A stretch of DNA of 64,000 nt, taken from NCBI RefSeq assembly GCF_002019765.1, contig NZ_KV917380.1, positions 1,195,057-1,259,056 on the forward strand. Reading direction: 5' to 3'. This document shows positions 7,939 to 16,122 of the stretch, one piece after another (within the stretch, counting starts at the first letter, position 1; each line of letters begins with the position of its first letter). The notes beneath the pieces were generated by a model. The model had not been told where the DNA came from. It saw nothing but the letters and a program-made list of their open reading frames with translations, and did no database searches. Source of the stretch: Shouchella oshimensis (GTDB taxonomy: Bacteria; Bacillota; Bacilli; Bacillales; Bacillaceae_D). A program made the position numbers and the translations under genes.

Positions 7939-9033
7939 TTAGTATTCTTTAATAATGTTGTAGAACGTATCCCGCTCAACCGGATTTTTTCCGGCACTTT
8001 TAATCATATGAATCAATTCTTTTCTCGTAATACCGGCAGATGTTAATGCACCGACAGAATGAGAAATTCGTTCTTCAATTAATGTACCATGGATATCGCT
8101 TGAACCAAATGTTAATGCCATTTGTGTAAGTTGAACACCAATATTAATCCAATAGGCTTTAATATGAGGGAAGTTATCAAGCATTAAGCGACTAACTGCA
8201 ATGGTTCTCATATCGTCGTAAGCAGACGTTCGTCTATTTAACCCAGCTTTCACGTTTCTTGGCTGCATCGCTAGTGGGATAAATACCATAAACCCATTTG
8301 TACGGTCTTGAAGCTCACGTACCCGCTGCATATGAATCAAGCGTTCTTCTTTTGATTCAACTGAGCCATAAAGCATAGTGGAGTGCGTACGTAAACCAAG
8401 ATTGTGGGCTGTTTCATGTGCTTCAAGCCATTGGTCAGTAGAAGCTTTCTCAGGGCTCATAATGGCACGATAGCGCTCCGTTAGGATCTCGGCACCGCCA
8501 CCTGTAAGTGTTGAAAGACCAGCATCCATTAATGTTTGAATTACTTCTTTCATAGAAATGCCTGCGAGACGGGAGAAAAATTCGATCTCAGCGCCAGTAT
8601 ATGCTTTTACTGTTACATGTGGATAATGTTTCTTTAATGTTTTAACGATATTAACATAATAGTCAAAGCCGACTTCATTGTTATGACCACCAACAATATG
8701 AAATTCTCGAATATTATCGTTCCAACGGTCAGAAACGTATTTTAACAACGCTTCTTCATCCATAGTGTAGGCACCTTCTTCACCTGGCTTCCGTTTAAAC
8801 CCGCAAAAGCCACAGTTTGCCTCACATACATTTGTTGGATTGATATAGAGGTTTTCAATAAAATAAACGTTTTGACCATTCTTTCTTTCGTTTACAAGAT
8901 TAGCTAATTGAGCAACACCAAGCAAATCTGGTGTTTCGTATAATGTTAGACCATCTTCTATGGATAAGCGTTCACCGTTCAAAACTTTCTCTTTTACGTT
9001 TTGAAGGTTTGTGTCTGTCAAAAGCACACTCAT
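7939..9033 (-). CDS. mqnE: Aminofutalosine synthase (radical SAM)
   Basis: 364-residue radical SAM enzyme. The 4Fe-4S motif CxxxCxxC is at C70, C74 and C77. Blocks typical of MqnE rather than MqnC or CofH are present: HIVGG, AEIEFFSRLAG, GGGAEIL, FIPLAMQP, and VERDTFYNII at the C-terminus. MqnE joins 3-(1-carboxyvinyloxy)benzoate to SAM-derived adenosine, giving aminofutalosine in the alternative menaquinone pathway. No other mqn gene is in the window. Monocistronic on the minus strand, with GGAGGATTCCGAAG before the ATG. Confidence 0.9.
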   Translation of the reverse strand: MSVLLTDTNLQNVKEKVLNGERLSIEDGLTLYETPDLLGVAQLANLVNERKNGQNVYFIENLYINPTNVCEANCGFCGFKRKPGEEGAYTMDEEALLKYVSDRWNDNIREFHIVGGHNNEVGFDYYVNIVKTLKKHYPHVTVKAYTGAEIEFFSRLAGISMKEVIQTLMDAGLSTLTGGGAEILTERYRAIMSPEKASTDQWLEAHETAHNLGLRTHSTMLYGSVESKEERLIHMQRVRELQDRTNGFMVFIPLAMQPRNVKAGLNRRTSAYDDMRTIAVSRLMLDNFPHIKAYWINIGVQLTQMALTFGSSDIHGTLIEERISHSVGALTSAGITRKELIHMIKSAGKNPVERDTFYNIIKEY

Positions 9034-9175
9034 CTTCGGAATCCTCCTTTAAAACATCGCTTGATGCACCTAACGAAGTCTTTTTGTTGATTTCACATTC
9101 TATTATACTACTACACTTTTAAGAAAGAAAGGAACGTGAAACAGACACAAGGAAGAAAATAAGTAGAATGACTTA

Positions 9176-9205
9176 TTGAAAGACGATAGGTGTCCGATGT
9201 AATAT
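9176..9205 (+). promoter_or_regulatory. Probable promoter of the Spo0E-like gene
   Basis: TTGAAA (9176-9181), 18-bp spacer, TAATAT (9200-9205), about 40 bp before the ATG at 9247. Confidence 0.4.
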
Positions 9206-9246
9206 ACAGGTTGGTGAATACTTATAAAATTGAGGTGTGAGGTAAA

Positions 9247-9417
9247 ATGAACGTACGGAATGACCTATGTTTGGAAAGGCTAGAGTTGTTGCGGAATCAA
9301 ATGCTGCAAGCGGCTAAGCGTCATGGTTTAAATCATCCTCTTGTACTGACATACAGCGAACAAATTGACGATATACATAATCGATTAATGCGTAAAGACC
9401 AATCACCCTTAGAGTAG
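9247..9417 (+). CDS. Spo0E-like aspartyl-phosphatase family protein
   Basis: 56-residue protein read directly from the sequence. It matches the Spo0E family: an N-terminal helix LERLELLRNQML, a short loop with GLNHP, then the signature helix LTYSEQIDDIHNRLM (the family's S-x-x-LD motif appears as S-E-Q-ID). Family members such as Spo0E, YisI and YnzD dephosphorylate Spo0A~P and delay sporulation; members of the wider family can have other targets. GAGGTGTGAGGT lies before the ATG. Too short for common ORF cut-offs. Confidence 0.75.
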   Translation: MNVRNDLCLERLELLRNQMLQAAKRHGLNHPLVLTYSEQIDDIHNRLMRKDQSPLE

Positions 9418-9423
9418 AAAAAC

Positions 9424-9452
9424 TTGAGTATAAAAACAAAAGGGTCTATACT
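9424..9452 (+). promoter_or_regulatory. Probable promoter of yutM
   Basis: TTGAGT (9424-9429), 17-bp spacer, TATACT (9447-9452); the gene starts at 9481. Confidence 0.5.
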
Positions 9453-9480
9453 ATAGGAAAGAAATAAGGGAGGCACGAAC

Positions 9481-9834
9481 ATGATTACTCTTACAGATGC
9501 AGCGGCAGCACAAATTCTTTCCATGAAGAAAGAGGAAGGCGACGAGTCATTAAAGCTCCGAATCGGTGTACAGGGCGGAGGCTGTTCTGGTCTTTCCTAT
9601 GGCATGGGCTTTGATGATGAGAAGACAGAGGACGATACAGCATTCCAAGTGAATGGAATTGATGTTATTGTTGATCAGGAAAGTGAACCAATTATTAAAG
9701 GACTAGTCATTGATTATAAACAAAATATGATGGGTGGCGGCTTTACGATTGATAATCCTAATGCGATTGCCAATTGTGGATGTGGCTCTTCATTTAGAAC
9801 CGCAACAAATGCCGGTACACCAGAAAATTGTTAA
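9481..9834 (+). CDS. yutM: HesB/IscA/ErpA-type Fe-S carrier
   Basis: 117-residue A-type carrier protein. The three cluster ligands of the family are present: C35 (GGGCSGLSYGM), C99 and C101 (ANCGCGSSF). A-type carriers pass 2Fe-2S or 4Fe-4S clusters to apo-enzymes. Gene order near dapF agrees with B. subtilis yutM. AGGGAGGCACGAAC precedes the ATG. Downstream is the first copy of the 275-bp repeat, whose hairpin may terminate this gene. Confidence 0.9.
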   Translation: MITLTDAAAAQILSMKKEEGDESLKLRIGVQGGGCSGLSYGMGFDDEKTEDDTAFQVNGIDVIVDQESEPIIKGLVIDYKQNMMGGGFTIDNPNAIANCGCGSSFRTATNAGTPENC

Positions 9835-9840
9835 AACAAA

Positions 9841-10115
9841 GAGGCTGGGACAAAAGTAGATAGACAGACCAAAAAGACGAACATTCCTAAAAATAGGAAC
9901 GTTCGTCTTTTGTTTTCTATGAAAATGAGCGGAAGGAGAATCCGAAGACTCCTGGGGGATCAGCACGTGTCTGAAGACTCTGGAGTGGCGGTTTTCCACG
10001 GAGGAGGCTGAGACCGTGTCCCCGGAAAGCGAAGGATTCTCCTGTAGCGGTGCTACTCAGCATAGTTTAGACTATTCGTCTTTTCAAATACTACTTTTCG
10101 TTATGTCCCAGCCTC
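9841..10115. repeat. 275-bp dispersed repeat, copy 1
   Basis: Bounded by perfect 11-bp inverted termini (GAGGCTGGGAC / GTCCCAGCCTC). By eye, 9 differences in 275 positions from the second copy at 17259-17533, and no length difference. It contains a strong hairpin (GACGAAC-TTCCT / AGGAA-GTTCGTC) with T-rich flanks, and 10-bp complementary arms at 9934-9943 and 10034-10043 that would enclose a structured core. It lies between convergent genes (yutM and yckA-like), so it can work as a terminator. Similar GC-rich intergenic repeats are frequent in Bacillaceae. Any open frame across it is a by-product. Confidence 0.9.
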
Positions 10116-10118
10116 TTC

Positions 10119-10793
10119 TTATTTTTGTTCTGGTTCCAAGTAATGATTGTAGCGTTTTTCTAAATACCGTTGTAGCCAAGAGAGCAACGAGCATACACCC
10201 CAGTAGATAAGCGCTGCAACAACAATAACGGTTAAATAATTGAATTCACGACCACCGATTATGCGTGCTTGATACATGAGTTCGGGCAACGCAATGGTAG
10301 AGGCAATCGAAGTGGATTTAATGAGTGTTAAAAAGACGTTGCTTAATGGAGGCAGCGCAATACGAATCGCTTGTGGCAAAATAATATAGCGCATTGTCTG
10401 CCATTTTCTTAACCCTAATACAGAACCAGCTTCATGCTGTCCTGCAGGTACGGAAGAAAGTGCTGAACGGTTTACTTCCGCGATATAAGCGGAAGTATTT
10501 AAACTAAAGGCGACGATTGCTGCAGTGACAGTGCTTAAACTAAACCCAAGTTCGGGTAGTGCGGCGTAAAGAAGAAAAAGTAGAACAAGGATCGGTACAC
10601 CGCGATTAAAGGAAATGAAAAGCATACTTGGCCAGCGAAAATAAACATGCTGGGACATCCTACCTAAAGCTAGAAAGAAGCCAAGTACTAAAGCAATAGT
10701 CATGCTTACAACTGCGACGAGCATGGTATATTGAAGTCCCTTTAAAATATAGGGAAATGATTCAATGGCAAGTGTCAGATCAAAAGAACTCAT
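10119..10793 (-). CDS. Polar amino acid ABC transporter permease (YckA-like)
   Basis: 224-residue inner-membrane permease of the HisM/GlnP type. It has about five transmembrane segments and the cytoplasmic EAA loop (EAGSVLGLRKWQTMRYIILPQAIRIALPP) that docks on the ATPase. It lies 18 bp after the binding-protein gene. No ATPase gene follows: the next element is the 275-bp repeat. The same permease plus binding protein without ATPase occurs as yckA-yckB in B. subtilis, so the ATPase must be supplied from elsewhere. Substrate not determinable. Confidence 0.85.
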   Translation of the reverse strand: MSSFDLTLAIESFPYILKGLQYTMLVAVVSMTIALVLGFFLALGRMSQHVYFRWPSMLFISFNRGVPILVLLFLLYAALPELGFSLSTVTAAIVAFSLNTSAYIAEVNRSALSSVPAGQHEAGSVLGLRKWQTMRYIILPQAIRIALPPLSNVFLTLIKSTSIASTIALPELMYQARIIGGREFNYLTVIVVAALIYWGVCSLLSWLQRYLEKRYNHYLEPEQK

Positions 10794-10811
10794 TCTTAAA
10801 CACCCTTTACA

Positions 10812-11639
10812 TTATTCAAAATCAATATCAGGAAGTTGAGTGACATCATAGCCATCAAAAAACTCTTCAGACAGTGATGTAGCTGTTCCATCCTCGATTA
10901 GCTGCGTAATGGCATCGTTTATCGCTTCAAGTAAAAGAGGCTCGTTTTTAGCAAGCATAATACCTTGCTCGCTTGGATCGTAAAAGAGCGTCGGATGTAC
11001 TTGAACATCTATATCTGTTAGATGATTAACTGTAATGGATTGAAGGTAATAATCGTTTAGAATAACGTCTCCTTGACCATTCTCAACGGCTCTTAAATAG
11101 ACGTCATTTGTGACATTATCAAAGAACTTTGGCGTTGCGCCGTATTCTTCAGCTTTTTGCATATAGGTCGTATTCATTGCTCCTAGCGCAATTTTTCCAT
11201 CTAAGTCTTCCAACGTTTCAATTCCAGACAGATCTTCTTCACGAACAATGGCACTTCCGAACGAGTATTTATACGGAGTAGAAAAATCAAAGTTTTGTTC
11301 ACGCTCATCTGTTTTTGTAAGACTATTGGCTGCAATATGAACACGGCCACTATTTAAGGCCTGTGTCATTGTATCTACTCCAATTTCCTCAAATTCAACT
11401 TCAACATCAAGGATGGAAGCAATTTCCTTAACCAGTTCCACTTCATAACCAGTCAATTGATCATCTTCCGAATGGTAAGAAGTCGGAAACAAAGTACCAG
11501 CCGTAGCAACTGTCATCGTTCCCGATTCTTGAATGGCATTCCAAGCTGTGTTTTCAGATGCTATATTGTCTTCATTTGATCCGCAAGCGGTAAGGAAAAC
11601 CGTCGCAATCAAAGAAGGAAAAATAAGTTTTTTAATCAT
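10812..11639 (-). CDS. Amino acid ABC transporter substrate-binding lipoprotein (YckB-like)
   Basis: 275-residue family-3 extracellular solute-binding protein. It has a lipoprotein signal peptide with lipobox LTAC (C19). The mature part has the family blocks FPTSYHSEDDQLTGYEVELVKEIA, IAANSLTKTDER and a C-terminal TSLSEEFF region. The open frame continues far upstream, but the true start is the ATG at 11639: AGGGGGAA lies just upstream and the signal peptide begins there (MIKKLIF). It forms an operon with the permease and diverges from mtlA. Amino acid specificity is unknown. Confidence 0.85.
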   Translation of the reverse strand: MIKKLIFPSLIATVFLTACGSNEDNIASENTAWNAIQESGTMTVATAGTLFPTSYHSEDDQLTGYEVELVKEIASILDVEVEFEEIGVDTMTQALNSGRVHIAANSLTKTDEREQNFDFSTPYKYSFGSAIVREEDLSGIETLEDLDGKIALGAMNTTYMQKAEEYGATPKFFDNVTNDVYLRAVENGQGDVILNDYYLQSITVNHLTDIDVQVHPTLFYDPSEQGIMLAKNEPLLLEAINDAITQLIEDGTATSLSEEFFDGYDVTQLPDIDFE

Positions 11640-11744
11640 CGTAATTCCCCCTAATTCTATGTCCTTTGTAAGTATGCAACGAAAGTATAAAACAATCAAG
11701 TTGAAAACAGTTTCTTCTATTATAAAAGAAAGCACTTTTAACAG

Positions 11745-11769
11745 TTTTGTCGCAACGAGTGCGACGAAA
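11745..11769 (+). promoter_or_regulatory. Probable MtlR operator
   Basis: Inverted repeat TTTTGTCGCA-ACGAG-TGCGACGAAA: 10-bp arms with one mismatch, 5-bp centre. It is centred about 64 bp before the predicted mtlA transcription start, where an activator such as MtlR is expected. An imperfect cre-like sequence (TGAAAACAGTTTCT, 11702-11715) lies farther upstream. Confidence 0.6.
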
Positions 11770-11785
11770 TTGTATTTTCCTTTTC

Positions 11786-11814
11786 TTGAAGGGCAAGCTA
11801 TTCGTGGATACAAT
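11786..11814 (+). promoter_or_regulatory. Promoter of the mtl operon
   Basis: TTGAAG (11786-11791), 17-bp spacer, TACAAT (11809-11814), with mtlA starting at 11851. Confidence 0.6.
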
Positions 11815-11850
11815 GCAAGTAAAGTACTTACTTGAATAGGAGGAACGAAT

Positions 11851-13572
11851 ATGACCGAGAAAAAAAGCATCCGATCCCGTGTACAACGATTCGGAAGTAA
11901 TTTAAGCAGCATGATCATGCCAAACATTGGCGCGTTTATTGCTTTTGGTACTATCACAGCTATTAATGCATTCTTCTTTATACAAACTTTAGATAACATG
12001 GTTGTACCAATGATCTACTACTTGCTACCACTACTAATTGCTTATACAGGTGGTAAGTTAGTTCATGATATGCGCGGTGGTGTAGTAGGGGCAACCGCAG
12101 TAATGGGTGTCATTGCCGCTGTACCAGACGCACCAATGTTTATTGGAGCAATGATTATGGGGCCACTTGGTGGTTATGCCATTAAAAAGTTTGACCAATT
12201 GGTTGATGGGAAGATTAGACAAGGGTTTGAAATGCTTGTTAACAACTTCTCGGCTGGATTAATTGGTGCTGCTTTAGCAGTAATAGGATCACTCCTTGTA
12301 GCACCAATTGTAAAAGGACTGACAAGTGCGCTAGGAGCAGGGGCAGATTTTCTTATCTCTACTGGCTTATTACCGCTTGTAAGTATTATTATTGAGCCAG
12401 CAAAAATCTTGTTCTTAAACAATGCCATCAATCATGGCGTGCTCGTACCTTTAGCAGCAACACAATTTGAAACTCTTGGTAAATCAATCTTTTACTTATT
12501 AGAAGCTAACCCTGGTCCAGGTTTAGGTATTTTACTAGCGTTTATGATATTTGGTAAAGGTGTTGCTCGAGGCTCTGCATATGGAGCTGGTATCATTCAT
12601 TTTATTGGTGGTATTCATGAAATTTACTTCCCTTATGTATTAATGAAACCATTAATGTTTCTCGCCGTCATCTTTGGTGGTGCATCTGGAGTATTTGTAT
12701 TTAACCTCTTCCAAGTTGGTTTAGTTGCTCCAGCTTCACCAGGAAGTATTATTCCAATCATGGCTTTAACAGCACAGGGAGATTATCTAGGTGTTATTTT
12801 AGGAGTCTTAGTGGCGACGGTTGTTTCCTTTGTAATTGCTTCTCTTATCCTCCGCTTCGACAAAAAAGGCGAGGAAGACAATATTGAGGAAGCACAAGCA
12901 AAGATGCAAGATATGAAAGGTAAGAAATCTTCTGTTGTTTCAACAAGCGGTTCAAAAACAGGAAATGGATACGAAAACGTTTCATCTATCATCTTCGCAT
13001 GTGATGCTGGTATGGGTTCGAGTGCAATGGGTGCGTCCATTATGAAAGATCGCGTGAAGAAAGCAGGAATTGAAGGCGTGTCGGTTTCGAATACGTCCAT
13101 TAGCAATATTCCAGATAGTGCCGATCTTGTGATTACCCATAAGGATCTTACCGAGCGTGCTAAGCAAAAGAATCCATCTGCTATACACGTATCTGTGGAT
13201 AATTTTATGAATAGCCCACGCTATAATGAAATTATTGAAGATTTAAAAGGTGGTCAATCGATAGAGGAGCCTGTTTCATCAGAAGCGACAAAAGAAGAAG
13301 TTGATAAAATTATCTTTGCGTGTGATGCCGGAATGGGGTCAAGTGCAATGGGTGCCTCTTTATTAAAAAATAAGTTTAAGAAGGCGAATATTGAGGGTAT
13401 TCATATATCTAATACAGCAATTAATTCTATTCCGTCGGATGCTGACATTGTGATTACCCATAAAGACTTAACGGAGCGTGCAAAACAAAAACAGCCAAAC
13501 GCTGAACACATTTCCGTGGAAAACTTCATGAACAGTCCGAAGTATGATGAGTTAATTGAACGCTTGAAATAA
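11851..13572 (+). CDS. mtlA: Mannitol PTS EIIC-EIIB-EIIB permease
   Basis: 573-residue mannitol-specific PTS permease that takes up mannitol and phosphorylates it to mannitol 1-phosphate. Residues about 1-345 form the membrane EIIC domain (NNAINHGVL, GGIHEIYFPYVLMKP). After a linker there are two EIIB domains in tandem. The first has phospho-cysteine C384 and the second C491, both in FACDAGMGSSAMGAS. The copies are 107 residues apart and share most of their sequence, including VITHKDLTERAKQK and the ENFMNSP-type end. Usual Bacillus MtlA has one EIIB and is about 100 residues shorter. AGGAGG precedes the ATG. First gene of mtlA-R-F-D. Confidence 0.93.
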   Translation: MTEKKSIRSRVQRFGSNLSSMIMPNIGAFIAFGTITAINAFFFIQTLDNMVVPMIYYLLPLLIAYTGGKLVHDMRGGVVGATAVMGVIAAVPDAPMFIGAMIMGPLGGYAIKKFDQLVDGKIRQGFEMLVNNFSAGLIGAALAVIGSLLVAPIVKGLTSALGAGADFLISTGLLPLVSIIIEPAKILFLNNAINHGVLVPLAATQFETLGKSIFYLLEANPGPGLGILLAFMIFGKGVARGSAYGAGIIHFIGGIHEIYFPYVLMKPLMFLAVIFGGASGVFVFNLFQVGLVAPASPGSIIPIMALTAQGDYLGVILGVLVATVVSFVIASLILRFDKKGEEDNIEEAQAKMQDMKGKKSSVVSTSGSKTGNGYENVSSIIFACDAGMGSSAMGASIMKDRVKKAGIEGVSVSNTSISNIPDSADLVITHKDLTERAKQKNPSAIHVSVDNFMNSPRYNEIIEDLKGGQSIEEPVSSEATKEEVDKIIFACDAGMGSSAMGASLLKNKFKKANIEGIHISNTAINSIPSDADIVITHKDLTERAKQKQPNAEHISVENFMNSPKYDELIERLK

Positions 13573-13578
13573 AAAATA

Positions 13579-13600
13579 GCATCCCTAACTCTAGGGGTGC
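13579..13600 (+). terminator. Intra-operon stem-loop after mtlA
   Basis: 8-bp stem (GCATCCCT / AGGGGTGC, one wobble) with a 6-nt loop between mtlA and mtlR. There is no proper T-run, so it more likely attenuates or protects the mtlA mRNA than ends transcription fully. Confidence 0.45.
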
Positions 13601-13627
13601 TTCCTGCTGTAATTGGAGGTTTTTATT

Positions 13628-15694
13628 GTGTTCTTAACGGCGAGAGAGCGTATTCTCATAAAAACGCTTCTGGATCATGAACTGGGATTGAGTATAAAAG
13701 AACTAGCGGATATAGCTTCGGTTAGTCTCCGTACCGTTCAACGTGATTTAAAGGACGTTGAAAATACGCTTAGAACAAATGAATTGACGTTACAACGAAA
13801 GCCGCATGTCAGGATACTTGGCAAATTAGATGCGAAACAAAAGCTTGCAAATAAATTAGCGGATAATAAACAAGAGCATTTAACGGCAGAAGAGCGAGTG
13901 AGTCTACTCATTGCGACCTTATTGGATGCAAAAGAACCAGTAAAGCTTTATGCCCTTGCAAAAGAGTTAGACGTTGCCGTAGCAACTGTCAGTTCTGACT
14001 TATATAAGGCGAGTGAATGGCTTGAACATTTTGGGATTGATCTTGTGCGAAAAAGAGGGTTTGGGGTTGAAGCAATTGGAACCGAAACGTCTATTCGACG
14101 AGCAATGTCGGCTGTTCTTTCAGAGCATTTAACGGAAGAAACGTTTTACCACGCTGTTTTCTCTGAAGAGTTACAGCAAGAAGTAGCGAATCGCTTGCTT
14201 CATTTCGTTGATCTAGGGACAATACGAAACGTCCAGAAAACATTAACACAACTTCATGCCGAAGCTTTAGAGCGACTAACCGACCAATCGTATATTGCTC
14301 TTGTTGTCCATATTACGTTAGCAATCGAGCGTATCCGTCAAGGTGAAAAGATTCAAATGGACGCTACCCAGCTAGAAGTGCTTCAACGAGAAAAAGACGT
14401 GTTGCCGTTAGCGCAGAGCTTGGCAAAAGCACTTGAGAAGACGTTTCACATTCATATTCCAAAAGAAGAAGTCGGCTATTTAGTTATGCATTTACGAGGA
14501 ACAAGAACATCTCAACCAATTGAAGAAACATTTATTAAAGGGAACCCTGAGCTGTCTTATCGGGTAAAAGCGCTTATAAGAGAAATGGAAGAGGCATTGC
14601 GTATTTCTTTTAGCGATCCTTCGTTTTTTCAAGGTCTTCTTGCACATTTAAGACCAACCATTTATCGAGTTGAGCAGCATATGAAAATACACAATCCGCT
14701 TCTCGACAAAATTAAAGCAGACTACGGACCCCTTTTCAATGTAACAAAAGAAAAAGCAGGAAAAGTGTTTTCACCAATTGAGCTACCAGATGAAGAAATT
14801 GGTTTTTTAACGTTACATTTCGGTGCAGTCATTACAAGAAATCGTAACCGTGGACCCATTCGTGCACTTGTTGTCTGTTCAAGCGGAATAGGATCAGCAC
14901 GTATGCTTTCTAGTCGAATTCGGGATGTATTTCCTGAAGTGCAATCAATTACGTTAGCCTCACTATTAGATTTAAACCAATATGATCCTCATTCCTTTGA
15001 TCTATTTTTGTCTACGGTTCGTATTAATGAGCGGAAGCGTCAAGCCATCCATGTAAGTCCTGTTTTAACAGACAATGAAGTGAAGATGATTCGAACGTCT
15101 TTAGATCGACAACATGAACAACCGCCAATGGTAACCGTTCCTTCAGTAAGAGAACTACAGACACCTGTAACGATGAAAGACATTACAACAATGAGCTTGT
15201 TTATGGAGCAAGTTCTTGATTCTGTGTTTCATTGTCAAATTGACATCATTGAGGGCGGTCTTGATAACGTCATTAAGGATCTTGAAAAAAAAGAGAAACT
15301 AAAAAGACATGACGAGGTGCTTAAGGCTTTAAGGGAGCGAGAGGAACTTGGAGGATTAGCAATTCCAAATGCGGGTATGGCTTTATATCACACACGTACA
15401 GAAGATATAGTTGCGCCTGTTTTTGGGATACTAACATTAAACCGATCCACATCTGTGTTATCAATGGCAGGAGAAAAAGAAGACATTGCTAGAGTGATTT
15501 TGATGCTGGCGCCTCTTGATTTAACTGAGCAACAGCTTGCTTACATGAGTTACTTAAGTATCTTGTTAATTGAATCCGAAGAACAAACGAAAATCTTTAA
15601 AGAAGAAACCATTTCAAGTATCCAATCGTTGCTTGAAGAAAAAAGTAAATCATTCTTAATTCGATATATTAACGAAGGAGTCGATACACTATGA
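13628..15694 (+). CDS. mtlR: Mannitol operon transcriptional activator
   Basis: 688-residue PTS-regulated activator. In order it has an N-terminal helix-turn-helix (SIKELADIASVSLRTVQRDL), a second winged-helix region, two PRD domains whose conserved histidines are phosphorylation sites, an EIIB-Gat-like domain (LVVCSSGIGSARML) and a C-terminal EIIA-Mtl-like domain (AIPNAGMALYHTR region). MtlR activates mtl transcription when the PTS components signal mannitol. Start GTG at 13628 with GGAGG 8 nt upstream; the upstream TTG at 13613 overlaps that site. It overlaps mtlF by 4 nt. Confidence 0.93.
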   Translation: MFLTARERILIKTLLDHELGLSIKELADIASVSLRTVQRDLKDVENTLRTNELTLQRKPHVRILGKLDAKQKLANKLADNKQEHLTAEERVSLLIATLLDAKEPVKLYALAKELDVAVATVSSDLYKASEWLEHFGIDLVRKRGFGVEAIGTETSIRRAMSAVLSEHLTEETFYHAVFSEELQQEVANRLLHFVDLGTIRNVQKTLTQLHAEALERLTDQSYIALVVHITLAIERIRQGEKIQMDATQLEVLQREKDVLPLAQSLAKALEKTFHIHIPKEEVGYLVMHLRGTRTSQPIEETFIKGNPELSYRVKALIREMEEALRISFSDPSFFQGLLAHLRPTIYRVEQHMKIHNPLLDKIKADYGPLFNVTKEKAGKVFSPIELPDEEIGFLTLHFGAVITRNRNRGPIRALVVCSSGIGSARMLSSRIRDVFPEVQSITLASLLDLNQYDPHSFDLFLSTVRINERKRQAIHVSPVLTDNEVKMIRTSLDRQHEQPPMVTVPSVRELQTPVTMKDITTMSLFMEQVLDSVFHCQIDIIEGGLDNVIKDLEKKEKLKRHDEVLKALREREELGGLAIPNAGMALYHTRTEDIVAPVFGILTLNRSTSVLSMAGEKEDIARVILMLAPLDLTEQQLAYMSYLSILLIESEEQTKIFKEETISSIQSLLEEKSKSFLIRYINEGVDTL

Positions 15695-16122
15695 GTATTT
15701 TAAAAGAAGAAAACATCCGTTTACACGTGAACGTAAGCTCTAAAGAAGAGGCCATTCGTCAAGCTGGAGAAATTTTAGCTGAACAAGGTTACATTAGTGA
15801 AACATACATTGATAAAATGTTTGAACGTGAAGAGGTAACGTCTACGTACATGGGAAATTTACTTGCAATACCTCACGGGACAGAAGATGCTCGAGATGAA
15901 GTTCGTTCTTCTGGGTTATCCATTCAGCTATTAGAGGAAGAAATGGATTGGAACGGAAATCCTGTACAGTTAGTAATCGGTATTGCTGGAAAAGGAGACG
16001 AGCATTTAGCTATTCTTTCTCAGATCGCCATTGCTTGCTCGGAAGAAGAAAATGTTCGAGAACTACTTAAAGCGAAATCTGAAAAAGACGTACTTGATTT
16101 TTTCTCTGAGGTTGCTGAATAA
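15691..16122 (+). CDS. mtlF: Mannitol PTS EIIA component
   Basis: 143-residue soluble EIIA of the mannitol/fructose class. It accepts phosphate from HPr on H62 (LAIPHGTED) and passes it to the EIIB cysteines of MtlA. Length and blocks (NIRLHVNVSSKEEAI at the start, VTSTYMGN before the active site) are normal. The ATG overlaps the mtlR stop (ATGA) and its own stop overlaps the mtlD start, so translation of the three genes is coupled. Confidence 0.95.
   Translation: MSILKEENIRLHVNVSSKEEAIRQAGEILAEQGYISETYIDKMFEREEVTSTYMGNLLAIPHGTEDARDEVRSSGLSIQLLEEEMDWNGNPVQLVIGIAGKGDEHLAILSQIAIACSEEENVRELLKAKSEKDVLDFFSEVAE

Noticed and set aside
9790..10210. Open frames across the 275-bp repeat (both strands, also 17232-17643)
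   Set aside because: They exist in both repeat copies only because the repeat is the same; there are no ribosome-binding sites and the repeat has RNA-like pairing. Treated as non-coding.
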